From Streptomyces omiyaensis (GTDB lineage Bacteria > Actinomycetota > Actinomycetes > Streptomycetales > Streptomycetaceae): 64,000 nt of DNA. The notes beneath the pieces were generated by a model. That model had not been told where the DNA came from. It made no database searches and saw only the letters and a program-made list of their open reading frames with translations. Made by a program: the position numbers and the translations under genes. Positions within the stretch are counted from its first letter, which is position 1, and each line of letters starts with the position of its first letter. This document shows, in pieces, positions 10,431-20,066 of this stretch. The DNA lies in NCBI RefSeq assembly GCF_014650895.1, contig NZ_BMVV01000002.1, positions 248,001 to 312,000 of the forward strand, written 5' to 3'.

Positions 10431-11036
10431 ATGAACAAGCTCCGTACCGCACTCGCCACCGCCGCCACCGCCGCCCTGGGCCTCGCGGCCCTCGCCACGG
10501 CCCCGGCCCAGGCCGCCGCCCAGCCCGCCTTCCTCTCCGCCTCCCAGATGCCGAAGTCGTCCACGCCGTGGACCGCCACCCCGGTCTTCAACGGCGTCCC
10601 GGAGAACGGCGGCGTCCTCTGCGCCCCGTACAAGATCCCGGCGCAGAACACCCGCTACCGCGAGTTCAGCACCGAGCTCGACACCAACGGCGTCCAGGTC
10701 ACCACCGTCGCCCGCACCGAGGCCGACGCGGTGAAGCTGGTCGACACCCTCCGCAAGGCCCTCGCCGGCTGCGGCCCCCTCCTGGAGCGGCAGAACCCGG
10801 GCCTGCACGCCGTCAGCGCCTACCACGGCAAGCTCGCCGTCGAGGAGGGCGCCTGGGTCTACAGCCTGGACACCGCCGACCCGCAGGTCGGCAACACCGA
10901 CATCCACCTCTTCTCCGTCGGCCGCGACGGCCGCACCGTCACCCTCGTCCGCTGGGGCCAGATGGGCGACCTGGAGGACGCCCCGCTGACCGCCTTCCGC
11001 ACCACGACGAAGACCGCGGTGAACAAGCTGTACTGA
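10431..11036 (+). CDS. secreted protein with PknH-like sensor domain fold
   Basis: This 201-residue protein begins with a clear Sec signal peptide (MNKLRT, a hydrophobic run, then cleavage after APAQAAA near residue 25). The mature part (FLSASQMPKSSTPW, then NGVLCAP-like and AGCGPLLERQNPG segments) resembles the extracellular PknH_C-like domain found in actinobacterial lipoproteins; this is a family-level impression. Two cysteines (in VLCAPYK and AGCGPL) could pair. GGGGGAT lies 9 bases before the ATG. It is divergent from the membrane-anchored regulator, so it may be a target or signal partner of that protein. Its function is unknown. Confidence 0.75.
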   Translation: MNKLRTALATAATAALGLAALATAPAQAAAQPAFLSASQMPKSSTPWTATPVFNGVPENGGVLCAPYKIPAQNTRYREFSTELDTNGVQVTTVARTEADAVKLVDTLRKALAGCGPLLERQNPGLHAVSAYHGKLAVEEGAWVYSLDTADPQVGNTDIHLFSVGRDGRTVTLVRWGQMGDLEDAPLTAFRTTTKTAVNKLY

Positions 11037-11044
11037 CCCCGCCC

Positions 11045-12466
11045 TCACCGGAGCGCGAACCACAGCTCCATCCGCGCGTCCGCGTCGTCCAGGTCGCGGC
11101 CGAGGAGGACCGCGCAACGGGCGATCCGCTGCCGGACGGTGTTGCGGTGGACGCCCAGCGCGGCGGCCGTCCGGTCCCAGCTGCCGTGCAGGGAAAGCCA
11201 GGTGCGGAGGGTCTCCGCCTGGGGGCCGCTGAGGGGGGCGAGCAGCTCGCGGGCGTGCGCGGCGGCCTCGGCCGGGTCCACCAGGCCGGCCAGGCCGCCG
11301 TCCGCGCGGTGGCGCACCAGGGACGCCCGGGTCGCCTCCGCCCGCCGGAGCGCCCGCGCGGCCTGGGCGTCCGCCGCCGGCAGCCCGTCGGGGGCGGCGG
11401 GGGCGCTCGCGCCGAGCGTCCAGCCGGGCCGGGCGGTCGCCGCGGCGCCCGGCGGCAGCAGGAGCCGCACCGTCGGCCCCGCGTCCACCAGGTCCGTGCC
11501 CAGCTCCGCGGCCAGGGCGGCCGCGGCGAACGGGGTGCCGTCGCCGCCCCGGGCGTGCACCACCGTCCACGGGCCCGGCGAGAGGGACGCCGCCGCCTCC
11601 GCCGCCGGGGCGCCCAGCAGCAGCCGGGTCAGCGCCCCGTCCCGCACCGACACCGCGGTCGCCCGGTGCGGGGCGGTCAGCAGCGACAGCAGCACCACCG
11701 CGACCCCGGCGACCGTGTGGTCGCCGGGGTCGCGGCGCTCCGTCGCCACTCCGAGGGCGAGCCCGTCGCCGCCGCCCAGCGCGTACGCCGCGAGCTTCAG
11801 CCCGCCGCCCTCGCCGCTCGCCGAGGCCGGACCGCCCGGCCGGGGGCCGACCACCCCGGCGAGCTCCGCGAGCGCCCGGGCCGCCTCCGGGCCCGTCTCC
11901 CGGCCCGCCGCCGCCGACTCGGTGCCGTCCGCCGCGAACAGCACCGCCCGGCCGCCGAGCCGTGAGGCGAGCGCGCCCAGCACCGCGGGGACCGGCGCCG
12001 GCCGGGCCGCGGCCGTGGCGAGCGACTGCTGCGCCTCCGTCACCCGGCGCAGCTCGCGCAGCCGGGCCTCCGCCATCAGCCGCCACAGCGCCCGCGCCAC
12101 CGCCGTGAACGGCGTCTCGGGCGGCACCTCGATCAGCGGCAGCCCGTGCCGGGCACAGGCCGCGACCAGCTCCGCCGGCACCGTGTCGTACACCGGCGTC
12201 ACCCCGAAGCCCAGCGCCGCCGCCCCCGCCTCCACCACCCGCTCCACGTACCGCGCCGGGTCCGTCAGCTGCACCCCCGCCGTCATCAGCAGCTCGCCGC
12301 CGAGCAGGTACGGATACGGGTCGGCCATCTCCGAGGTGTGCACCCAGTGCAGGGCCACCTCCTCCGGCCCGGCGAGCAGCCGCAGGCCCAGCTCCCGGCG
12401 GGCGAGCAGCGCGGCGAGCGGCACCGGGGGCGCCGGGGGAGCGGCGAGCGGATCCGACAGCGTCAC
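11045..12466 (-). CDS. PucR family transcriptional regulator
   Basis: This 473-residue regulator has the N-terminal purine-catabolism-regulator domain (about 15-130, with LLTAGVQL-type and [18 protein letters not shown] segments). A variable middle follows. The C-terminal PucR helix-turn-helix reads [29 protein letters not shown]. The start is a GTG at 12466 with GGAAGGA eight bases upstream; the in-frame extension further upstream has no ribosome site. The stop is 8 bp from the end of the secreted-protein gene, which is convergent. It is divergent from the agmatinase-family gene, so it probably controls nitrogen release from guanidino compounds. Confidence 0.88.
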   Translation of the reverse strand: MTLSDPLAAPPAPPVPLAALLARRELGLRLLAGPEEVALHWVHTSEMADPYPYLLGGELLMTAGVQLTDPARYVERVVEAGAAALGFGVTPVYDTVPAELVAACARHGLPLIEVPPETPFTAVARALWRLMAEARLRELRRVTEAQQSLATAAARPAPVPAVLGALASRLGGRAVLFAADGTESAAAGRETGPEAARALAELAGVVGPRPGGPASASGEGGGLKLAAYALGGGDGLALGVATERRDPGDHTVAGVAVVLLSLLTAPHRATAVSVRDGALTRLLLGAPAAEAAASLSPGPWTVVHARGGDGTPFAAAALAAELGTDLVDAGPTVRLLLPPGAAATARPGWTLGASAPAAPDGLPAADAQAARALRRAEATRASLVRHRADGGLAGLVDPAEAAAHARELLAPLSGPQAETLRTWLSLHGSWDRTAAALGVHRNTVRQRIARCAVLLGRDLDDADARMELWFALR

Positions 12467-12584
12467 GGCATGGTCCTTCCGTACATCTCCGGCCCCTTCA
12501 GTGGAGGAAAAGTACACTTCAATGTGGCTTCCGGGCGATTTACGGTCGAGCCGCACCCCGACGACAGCCCAGGAGGCACCGCCC

Positions 12585-13550
12585 ATGAGCAGCGACCAGA
12601 ACACCCCGCGCGGACCGATCGACTCGTCCCGCGTCCCGCGGTACGCCGGTCCCGCGACGTTCGCCCGGCTGCCGCGGCTCGACGAGGTCGGCACCGCCGA
12701 CATCGCCGTGGTCGGCGTCCCCTTCGACAGCGGCGTCTCCTACCGCCCCGGCGCCCGCTTCGGCGGCAACGCCATCCGCGAGGCCTCCCGCCTGCTCCGC
12801 CCCTACAACCCGGCGCAGGACGCCTCCCCCTTCGCCCTCGCGCAGGTCGCCGACGGCGGCGACATCGCCGTCAACCCCTTCAACATCAACGAGGCCGTCG
12901 AGACCATCGAGGCCGCCGCCGACGAGCTCCTCGGCACCGGCGCCCGCATGATGACCCTCGGCGGCGACCACACCATCGCCCTCCCGCTGCTCCGCTCGGT
13001 CGCCAAGAAGCACGGCCCCGTCGCCCTGCTCCACTTCGACGCCCACCTGGACACCTGGGACACCTACTTCGGCGCCGAGTACACCCACGGCACCCCGTTC
13101 CGCCGCGCCGTCGAGGAGGGCATCCTCGACACCGAGGCCCTGTCCCACGTCGGCACCCGCGGCCCGCTCTACGGCAAGCAGGACCTCACCGACGACGAGA
13201 AGATGGGCTTCGGCATCGTCACCTCCGCGGACATCTACCGCCGCGGCGCCGACGAGGTCGCCGACCAGCTCCGCCAGCGCATCGGCGACCGCCCGCTGTA
13301 CATCTCCATCGACATCGACTGCCTCGACCCGGCCCACGCCCCCGGCACCGGAACCCCGGAGGCGGGCGGCATGACCTCCCGCGAGCTCCTGGAGATCCTC
13401 CGCGGCCTCTCCTCCTGCAACCTCGTCTCCGCCGACGTCGTCGAGGTCGCCCCGGCCTACGACCACGCCGAGATCACCGCGGTCGCCGCCTCGCACACCG
13501 CGTACGAGCTGACCACGATCATGAGCCGGCAGATCGCGGCGAGCCGATAA
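12585..13550 (+). CDS. speB: agmatinase-family ureohydrolase
   Basis: This 321-residue enzyme of the arginase/agmatinase family removes urea from agmatine or another guanidino compound using two Mn ions. The ligands are all present: His129 in GGDHT, Asp152/His154/Asp156 in FDAHLD, and Asp243/Asp245 in [15 protein letters not shown] stands 8 bases before the ATG. The PucR gene is divergent, and a ThDP enzyme gene follows after a 73-bp gap containing a strong hairpin. Annotation as agmatinase is conventional. The ThDP neighbour makes 4-guanidinobutyrate an equally plausible substrate. Confidence 0.92.
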   Translation: MSSDQNTPRGPIDSSRVPRYAGPATFARLPRLDEVGTADIAVVGVPFDSGVSYRPGARFGGNAIREASRLLRPYNPAQDASPFALAQVADGGDIAVNPFNINEAVETIEAAADELLGTGARMMTLGGDHTIALPLLRSVAKKHGPVALLHFDAHLDTWDTYFGAEYTHGTPFRRAVEEGILDTEALSHVGTRGPLYGKQDLTDDEKMGFGIVTSADIYRRGADEVADQLRQRIGDRPLYISIDIDCLDPAHAPGTGTPEAGGMTSRELLEILRGLSSCNLVSADVVEVAPAYDHAEITAVAASHTAYELTTIMSRQIAASR

Positions 13551-13557
13551 TTTCCCG

Positions 13558-13584
13558 GGGGCGCCCGGCCCGGCCGGGCGCCCC
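13558..13584 (+). terminator. hairpin after the ureohydrolase gene
   Basis: An 11-bp perfect stem GGGGCGCCCGG/CCGGGCGCCCC (13558-13568 and 13574-13584) encloses a 5-base loop, beginning 8 bases after the stop. There is no T run, as is usual here. It lies inside the speB-ThDP gene pair, so it may only attenuate. Confidence 0.6.
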
Positions 13585-13623
13585 TCGCGCACGCCCGACC
13601 TCGACGCCCAGGGGAACCCGCAC

Positions 13624-15306
13624 ATGACCCACGACCACGACCTGGTCCTGCGCCCGACGCCCGCGCAGACGGAGGCCGCCCTCAACCCGCCCCCGGGGCG
13701 GACCGGCGGCGACCTCGTCGTCGAGACCCTCACCGGCCTCGGCGCCACCACGGTCTTCGGCCTCCCCGGCCAGCACGCCCTCGGCGTGTTCGACGCCCTG
13801 CGCCGCTCGTCGCTGCGCTACGTCGGCCTCCGCGTCGAGAACAACGCGGGCTTCGCCGCCGACGCCTACGGCCGGATCACCGGAGAGGCCGCCCCCCTGC
13901 TCCTCTCCACCGGCCCCGGCGCCCTGATGTCGCTCGCCGCGCTCCAGGAGGCCGCCGCCGCCTCCGCGCCGGTCCTCGCCATCGCCAGCCAGATCCCCGC
14001 CGCCGGCCTCGGCGGCGGGCGGCACGGCTACCTCCACGAGCTCCGCGACCAGCAGGCCAGCTTCCGGGACGTCGTGAAGTCCGTCCACACGGCCCGCACC
14101 CCGTCCCAGATCCCGTCCGCCCTCGCCGCGGCCTGGGAGTCGGCGCTCACCGCCCCGCACGGCCCCGTCTGGGTCGAGATCCCGCAGGACGTGCTCACCG
14201 CGGAGACGACGCTGCCGGTGGTCACGGCCATGGACGCCACGCCCGAGGACGTCGTCCCGCGCCCCGAGCTGACGGCGCTCGCCGCGCACCTGCTGTCCAC
14301 GGCCGAACGGCCCGCGATCATCGCCGGCGGCGGGGTCGTCCGCTCCGACGCCTCCGGCAAGCTCCGCGCGCTCGCCGAGAAGCTGGACGCGCCCGTGGTC
14401 ACCACCTTCGGCGGCAAGGGCGCCTTCCCCTGGACGCACCCCCTCTCCCTCCAGTCCTGGCTGGAGGACCGGCACACCACCGACTTCCTGGAGGACGCCG
14501 ACGTCCTCCTCGTCGTCGGCTCCGGCCTCGGCGAGCTGTCCTCGAACTACCACACCTTCGCCCCGCGCGGCCGGGTGATCCAGATCGAGGCGGACGCGGG
14601 CAAGCTGGAGTCCAACCACCCGGCGCTCGGCATCCACGCGGACGCCCGGCTCGCGCTCCAGGCGCTCCTGGAGACCGCCGGGGACCGCACCGACGCGACC
14701 GCCCCGGTCCGGGTCCGCGCGGTTCTGGACAAGGTCGCGGCGCGCCTCGCCGCGCAGGACCTGGAGCTGGAGCACCGGCTGGTGGCCTCGGTCCGCGAGG
14801 CGCTGCCGCCCCGCGCCCCCGGCTTCTGGGACATGACGATCCTCGCCTACTGGGCGTGGTCCGCCTTCGACGCCCGGCACCCCAACACGATGCACTCCGC
14901 GCAGGGCGCCGGCGGCCTCGGCTACGCCCTCCCGGCCGCCCTCGGCGCGGCCGCCGCCGACCCGACCACCCCGGTCCTCGCCGTCTCCGGCGACGGCGGC
15001 GCGATGTACTCGATCGCGGAGCTGGCCACGGCGAAGCAGTACGGCTTCGACGTCACCTGGCTGATCGTCGACGACGGCGGCTACGGCATCCTCCGCGAGT
15101 ACATGACGGACGCCTACGGGGCGGCCACCGGCACCGACCTCGCCCGCCCCGACTTCGTCGCCCTCGCCGAGTCCTTCGGCGTCCCCGCGACCCTCACCAC
15201 CCCCGAAGCCCTGGCGGCCGACCTGGCGAAGTCCCTCGCCACCCCCGGCCCCTCGGTGGTCGTCCTCCCCGCCCTCCTGAGGATGTTCGAACCGACCCAC
15301 CTCTGA
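13624..15306 (+). CDS. thiamine-diphosphate-dependent enzyme (acetolactate synthase/2-oxoacid decarboxylase family)
   Basis: This 560-residue protein has the three-domain ThDP-enzyme layout. The N-terminal Pyr domain carries VFGLPGQHALGVFDAL and the catalytic Glu in LRVENNAGFAADAYGRITG (about 77-82). A central domain contains ADVLLVVGSGLGEL. The C-terminal PP domain carries GDGGAMYSIAELATAKQYG, with the Asp-Asp of LIVDDGGYG completing the Mg/ThDP motif. It follows the ureohydrolase gene on the same strand. Its length and family match AruI-type 5-guanidino-2-oxopentanoate decarboxylases, but it could also be an acetolactate-synthase-like enzyme of another pathway. The substrate cannot be read from the sequence. 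Confidence 0.88.
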   Translation: MTHDHDLVLRPTPAQTEAALNPPPGRTGGDLVVETLTGLGATTVFGLPGQHALGVFDALRRSSLRYVGLRVENNAGFAADAYGRITGEAAPLLLSTGPGALMSLAALQEAAAASAPVLAIASQIPAAGLGGGRHGYLHELRDQQASFRDVVKSVHTARTPSQIPSALAAAWESALTAPHGPVWVEIPQDVLTAETTLPVVTAMDATPEDVVPRPELTALAAHLLSTAERPAIIAGGGVVRSDASGKLRALAEKLDAPVVTTFGGKGAFPWTHPLSLQSWLEDRHTTDFLEDADVLLVVGSGLGELSSNYHTFAPRGRVIQIEADAGKLESNHPALGIHADARLALQALLETAGDRTDATAPVRVRAVLDKVAARLAAQDLELEHRLVASVREALPPRAPGFWDMTILAYWAWSAFDARHPNTMHSAQGAGGLGYALPAALGAAAADPTTPVLAVSGDGGAMYSIAELATAKQYGFDVTWLIVDDGGYGILREYMTDAYGAATGTDLARPDFVALAESFGVPATLTTPEALAADLAKSLATPGPSVVVLPALLRMFEPTHL

Positions 15307-15351
15307 GCGGACCGCGGAGGCAACTTCCCCGCCCTCCCGGAGGTCCCTCTT

Positions 15352-15379
15352 CTCGCGGGGCCCGGCCGGGCCCCGCGAG
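15352..15379 (+). terminator. 28-bp perfect palindrome after the ThDP enzyme gene
   Basis: CTCGCGGGGCCCGG and its complement are joined without a loop (15352-15379), 45 bases after the stop. It would form a very stable hairpin and probably ends the speB-ThDP transcript. Confidence 0.6.
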
Positions 15380-15398
15380 GTCCGCGGGGGGATCCGGT

Positions 15399-15725
15399 AT
15401 GCGCGTGCTGGGGAAGGTCGGCAGGTTCATCGGCGAATGCGTCGGGGAGTTCGTGCTGGAGGCGCTGGTGTGCCTGGTGGCCGTGGGGCTCCTCCTCGGC
15501 GTCGCGTTCCTCGGGACGGCGGCGTACGCGGCGAGCCCGGTCGGGACCGTCACGGCCGGCGCCGGTCTGCTGGCCGTCGCCGGATACGGCGGCGTGCAGT
15601 ACGCCCGGGGGCCCGCGGGGCGCCGCAAGGGGTGGCCGGCGGGGACCGCCCTCGCCGTCTTCTGCGCCCTCGCGGCCGGGGCCGGACTCGTGACGTACTG
15701 CGGCTGCTGGCAGGTGCTCGGCTGA
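15399..15725 (+). CDS. small hypothetical membrane protein
   Basis: This 108-residue protein has three hydrophobic stretches (about 18-42, 45-65 and 80-100), separated by a short basic loop RGPAGRRKGWPAG. The C-terminus carries two close cysteines (CGCW). GGGGGGAT lies about 6 bases before the ATG. It has no recognised family. It stands alone between a terminator-like palindrome and the ABC exporter gene on the same strand. Confidence 0.6.
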   Translation: MRVLGKVGRFIGECVGEFVLEALVCLVAVGLLLGVAFLGTAAYAASPVGTVTAGAGLLAVAGYGGVQYARGPAGRRKGWPAGTALAVFCALAAGAGLVTYCGCWQVLG

Positions 15726-15833
15726 CCCCGGGGTCCTGGGGCCTCCGCCCGGTCTTCGTTGCGGCGGGATGAAATCGCACGTCGGCCACGTTGTCGCCTT
15801 CCGGTAGACCAGGACGGGAACGGGAGGCGCCAC

Positions 15834-18800
15834 GTGGCGGTGGTGGGGCGACAGCGGGAACAGGGGTGGGCGCGGCGACTGTGGTCGTACGCCTGGCGGT
15901 ACAAGACGGACGTCGTGCTCGCGCTCGGCTCGTCGCTGGCCGGGATGGCGCTGCTCGCGCTGGTGCCGCTCATCACCAAGGTGATCATCGACGACGTGAT
16001 CGGGGCCGGGACGCGGTCCCTGGGCGTCTGGACCGGGGTGCTCCTCGGGGCCGCCGTGCTGGTCTACGCGCTGACCTACGTCCGGCGCTACTACGGCGGG
16101 CGGCTCGCGCTCGACGTGCAGCGGGACCTCCGGGACGACATGTACGGGACGATCCTGCGGCTCGACGGGCGGCGGCAGGACGAGCTGTCCACCGGGCAGG
16201 TCGTGGGCCGTGCCACCAGCGACCTCCAGCTCATCCAGGGCCTGCTCTTCATGCTGCCGATGACGATCGGGAACGTGCTGCTGTTCCTGATCTCGCTGGC
16301 CGTCATGGCCTGGCTGTCGATCCCGCTGACCCTCGTCGCGCTCGCCGTCGCGCCCGCCCTCTGGTGGATCGCCAAGCGCAGCCGCACCCGGCTCCACCCC
16401 GCCACCTGGGCCGCGCAGCAGGAGGCCGCCGGGGTGGCCGGCGTCGTCGACGGGGCCGTCACCGGCGTCCGGGTCGTGAAGGGCTTCGGCCAGGAGGAGC
16501 AGGAGACCGGCAAGATCCGGGAGGCGGGGCGCAGGCTGTTCGCCGCGCGGCTGCGGACCGTCCGGCTGAACTCCCGCTACACCCCCGCCCTCCAGGCCGT
16601 CCCCGCCCTCGGCCAGGTCGCCGTCCTCGCGCTCGGCGGCTGGCTCGCCTACCGGGGGCAGATCACCCTCGGCACCTTCGTCGCCTTCTCCGCCTACCTG
16701 GCCTCCCTGGTCGGCCCGGTCCGGATGCTCGCCATGGTCCTCACCGTCGCCCAGCAGGCACGCGCGGGCGTGGAGCGGGTCGTCGAGCTCATCGACACCG
16801 AGCCCGCCATCGAGGACGGCACCCGGGAGCTGCCGGCCGGCGCCCCCGCGACCGTCGAGTTCGACGGCGTGAGCTTCGGCTACGGCGAGGGGAAGCCCGT
16901 CCTGGACGGGTTCTCGCTGGAGCTGCGGGCCGGCGAGACCGTCGCCCTCGTCGGCGCCTCCGGCTCCGGCAAGTCGACCCTCTCCCTCCTGCTGCCCCGC
17001 TTCTACGACGTCGACCGGGGTGCCGTCCTCGTCGGCGGCCACGACGTCCGCGAGCTGACCCTGGAGTCGCTGCGGGCCGCCATCGGCATGGTCCCGGAGG
17101 ACTCCTTCCTCTTCTCGGACACCGTCCGCGCCAACATCGCCTACGGGGTCCCCGACGCCACCGACGAGCAGGTCGAGGCCGCCGCCCGGGCCGCCCGCGC
17201 CGACCGCTTCATCGCCGAGCTGCCGGACGGCTACGCCACCAAGGTCGGCGAGCACGGCCTGACCCTCTCCGGCGGCCAGCGCCAGCGGGTCGCACTGGCC
17301 CGCGCCCTCCTCACCGACCCCCGCCTCCTCGTCCTCGACGACGCCACCTCCGCCGTGGACGCCAAGGTCGAGCACGAGATCCACGAGGCCCTCAGGTCCG
17401 TCATGGCGGGGCGCACGACCCTGCTCATCGCGCACCGCCGGTCCACCCTCGGCCTCGCCGACCGGATCGCCGTCCTCGACGACGGCCGCCTCGCCGACCT
17501 CGGCACCCACGAGGAGCTGGAGGAGCGCTCCGCGCTCTACCGCCGCCTCCTCACCGACCCCGACGAGCTGGGCGGCGTCTCCCCCGGCCACCTCCCGAAG
17601 GCCGGGACGGACCCGGAGGCCGGGACGGGCCCGCGGGAGGACGACGGCCTGCGGGCCGAGCTGGACGCCGAGTTCGACGCCGAGCGGGGCATCACCCCCG
17701 CGCTGTGGGTGCGGGACGAGGCCCCCGGCCGGAAGACCGAGACCGCCGGCGCCACCCCCGAGCTCCTCGCCGCCGTCGCCGCCCTGCCGTCCGCCGCCGA
17801 CACCCCCGACGTGGACGAGGCCAGGGCCGTCGAGCCGGAGGCGAGCTACGGGCTCCGCCGGCTGCTGCGCGGCTTCGGCGCGCCCCTGCTCATCAGCCTC
17901 GGCCTGGTCGCCCTCGACGCCGGCGCCGGCCTGCTCCTCCCGGTCCTGATCCGGCACGGCATCGACGAGGGCGTGAACCGGCTGGCGATCGGCGCCGTCT
18001 GGGCCGCCTCCGCCCTGGCGCTCGTCACCGTCCTCGTGCAGTGGGCCGCGCAGACCGCCGAGACCCGGATGACCGGCCGCACCGGCGAGCGCGTCCTGTA
18101 CGCGCTCCGCCTCAAGATCTTCGCCCAGCTCCAGCGGCTCGGCCTGGACTACTACGAGCGCGAGCTCACCGGCCGGATCATGACCCGGATGACGACGGAC
18201 GTCGACGCCATGTCGACCTTCCTCCAGACGGGCCTGGTCACCGCCTTCGTCTCGGTCGTCACCTTCTTCGGGATCATGGTGGCGCTGCTGGTCCTCGACC
18301 TCCAGCTGGCCCTGGTCGTCTTCGCGACCCTGCCGGTCCTCGCCCTGGCCACGTACTGGTTCCGCCGCTCCAGCGTGAAGGCGTACGAGCTGGCCCGCGA
18401 GCGGATCAGCGTGGTCAACGCCGACCTCCAGGAGTCCGTCGCCGGCCTGCGGATCGTGCAGGCCTTCGGCCGGGAGCGGGAGGGCGCGGCCCGGTTCGCC
18501 GAGCGCGGCGACGCCTACCGGGACGCGCGCGTGCGCGGTCAGTGGCTGATCTCGGTCTACTTCCCGTTCGTCACCCTGCTCTCCTCGGCCGCCGCCGCGG
18601 CCGTCATGATCGTCGGCGCCAACCGGATCGAGGCCGGCACCCTCACCACCGGCGCCCTCGTCGCCTACCTCCTCTACATCGACCTCTTCTTCGCCCCCGT
18701 CCAGCAGCTCTCCCAGGTCTTCGACGGCTACCAGCAGGCCGCCGTCTCCCTCGGCCGCATGCAGGAGCTGCTCCGGGAGCCGACGTCGACGGCCGCCGCC

Positions 18801-19586
18801 GACGAGCCGCGCGAGGTGCTGTCGCTGCGCGGCGAGATCGCCTTCGAGGACGTCTCCTTCGCCTACGGCACGGAGGAGGCCGCGCTGACCGGCATCGACC
18901 TGCGGATCCCGGCCGGGCAGACCGTCGCCTTCGTGGGCGAGACCGGCGCCGGCAAGTCGACCCTGGTCAAGCTGGTCGCCCGCTTCTACGACCCGACCTC
19001 GGGCCGGGTCACCGCGGACGGCGCCGACCTCAGGGACCTCGACCTCACCTCGTACCGGCACCGGCTCGGCGTCGTCCCCCAGGAGGCGTACCTCTTCGCC
19101 GGCACGGTCCGCGACGCCATCGCCTACGGGCGGCCCGGCGCCACCGACGCCGAGGTGGAGGCGGCGGCCCGCGCGGCCGGCGCGCACGAGATGATCGCCA
19201 CCCTGGACGGCGGCTACCTCCACGAGGTCGCCGAGCGCGGCCGGAACCTCTCGGCCGGCCAGCGGCAGCTGATCGCCCTGGCCCGGGCCGAGCTGGTCGG
19301 CCCGGACGTCCTCCTCCTCGACGAGGCCACGGCCGCCCTGGACCTCGCCACCGAGGCCCAGGTGAACGCCGCCACCGAGCGCCTGTCCGGCCGCCGCACC
19401 ACCCTGATCGTGGCCCACCGCCTCACCACCGCGGCCCGCGCGGACCGGGTGGTCGTCATGGACCACGGCCGGGTCGCCGAGGACGGCAGCCACGAGGAGC
19501 TCCTCGCCCGGGACGGCCGGTACGCGTCCCTGTGGCGCACCTTCGTCGGCGAGGCGGAGCCGGAGGAGGAACCGGCCGCGATCTGA
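15834..19586 (+). CDS. single-chain ABC exporter, two fused half-transporters (TMD-NBD-TMD-NBD)
   Basis: This 1250-residue inner-membrane exporter fuses two ABC half-transporters. The first membrane domain spans about 20-320 and NBD1 about 340-575, with Walker A GASGSGKST near 374, LSGGQRQR, and Walker B LLVLDDATSA near 501. After a charged linker (about 580-665) come membrane domain 2 and NBD2, with GETGAGKST near 1034, LSAGQRQL, and LLLDEATAALD near 1162. NBD1 has Asp where the catalytic Glu should be and NBD2 has an altered signature. Together these predict one degenerate and one active ATP site, as in heterodimeric exporters and, from memory, mycobacterial Rv0194. The GTG start has GGGAGG 6 bases upstream. 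The substrate is unknown; drugs or lipids are usual. Confidence 0.92.
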   Translation: MAVVGRQREQGWARRLWSYAWRYKTDVVLALGSSLAGMALLALVPLITKVIIDDVIGAGTRSLGVWTGVLLGAAVLVYALTYVRRYYGGRLALDVQRDLRDDMYGTILRLDGRRQDELSTGQVVGRATSDLQLIQGLLFMLPMTIGNVLLFLISLAVMAWLSIPLTLVALAVAPALWWIAKRSRTRLHPATWAAQQEAAGVAGVVDGAVTGVRVVKGFGQEEQETGKIREAGRRLFAARLRTVRLNSRYTPALQAVPALGQVAVLALGGWLAYRGQITLGTFVAFSAYLASLVGPVRMLAMVLTVAQQARAGVERVVELIDTEPAIEDGTRELPAGAPATVEFDGVSFGYGEGKPVLDGFSLELRAGETVALVGASGSGKSTLSLLLPRFYDVDRGAVLVGGHDVRELTLESLRAAIGMVPEDSFLFSDTVRANIAYGVPDATDEQVEAAARAARADRFIAELPDGYATKVGEHGLTLSGGQRQRVALARALLTDPRLLVLDDATSAVDAKVEHEIHEALRSVMAGRTTLLIAHRRSTLGLADRIAVLDDGRLADLGTHEELEERSALYRRLLTDPDELGGVSPGHLPKAGTDPEAGTGPREDDGLRAELDAEFDAERGITPALWVRDEAPGRKTETAGATPELLAAVAALPSAADTPDVDEARAVEPEASYGLRRLLRGFGAPLLISLGLVALDAGAGLLLPVLIRHGIDEGVNRLAIGAVWAASALALVTVLVQWAAQTAETRMTGRTGERVLYALRLKIFAQLQRLGLDYYERELTGRIMTRMTTDVDAMSTFLQTGLVTAFVSVVTFFGIMVALLVLDLQLALVVFATLPVLALATYWFRRSSVKAYELARERISVVNADLQESVAGLRIVQAFGREREGAARFAERGDAYRDARVRGQWLISVYFPFVTLLSSAAAAAVMIVGANRIEAGTLTTGALVAYLLYIDLFFAPVQQLSQVFDGYQQAAVSLGRMQELLREPTSTAAADEPREVLSLRGEIAFEDVSFAYGTEEAALTGIDLRIPAGQTVAFVGETGAGKSTLVKLVARFYDPTSGRVTADGADLRDLDLTSYRHRLGVVPQEAYLFAGTVRDAIAYGRPGATDAEVEAAARAAGAHEMIATLDGGYLHEVAERGRNLSAGQRQLIALARAELVGPDVLLLDEATAALDLATEAQVNAATERLSGRRTTLIVAHRLTTAARADRVVVMDHGRVAEDGSHEELLARDGRYASLWRTFVGEAEPEEEPAAI

Positions 19587-19634
19587 GTACGCGGGCTCAT
19601 GACCGGGCGCGGCGGCCGGGGTTGGATCGGAGGC

Positions 19635-19976
19635 ATGAACGACCACCCCGGCGCCGCCCCCGCCCCACCGGCGGCCCGCGCGCTGCGCCGCCGGGCCCTG
19701 TGGGCCGGACTGCTCTTCCTCCCGGCGACGCTCCTCGCCCTGGTCCTCGCCCTCGCCTCCGAGAGCGGCTCGGCGTGCGTGATGCGGGGGACCTGCCGCG
19801 AGCTCCCCGGCTGGCTCTACGCGAGCACCCTCGTCGTCGCGGGAGGCGCCTGGGTCCGGGCGCTCACCGTCCCGGACGGCGCCCCGCCCACCCGGGCCCG
19901 CCGGGCCGCGCTGTGGACGCTGATCGGCGCCGAGCTGGTCTTCCTCGGACTGGTCATGGGCCACTTCTCGGTCTGA
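19635..19976 (+). CDS. small membrane protein
   Basis: This 113-residue protein has a basic N-terminal tail (RALRRRALW) and three hydrophobic segments, about 24-43, 62-78 and 93-111. A short loop with two cysteines (SACVMRGTCRELPG) lies between the first two and would face outside, where a disulfide could form. It starts 48 bp after the ABC exporter gene and could be co-transcribed. ATG 19635 was preferred to an in-frame ATG at 19599 because GGATCGG lies just upstream. It has no recognised family. Confidence 0.6.
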   Translation: MNDHPGAAPAPPAARALRRRALWAGLLFLPATLLALVLALASESGSACVMRGTCRELPGWLYASTLVVAGGAWVRALTVPDGAPPTRARRAALWTLIGAELVFLGLVMGHFSV

Positions 19977-20066
19977 CCCGCAGGACGCCCGGCCCCCCGA
20001 GGGCAACCGTACGGGCGTCCCGGACGTCGTATGCCTGTACGGGAAAAGGAGCGGGGAAGGAGCGGC

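Noticed and set aside
12490..12540. AAGTACACTT as a PucR operator.
   Set aside because: The dyad is short (8 of 10 bases) and I found no second copy, so it is too weak to list as a feature.
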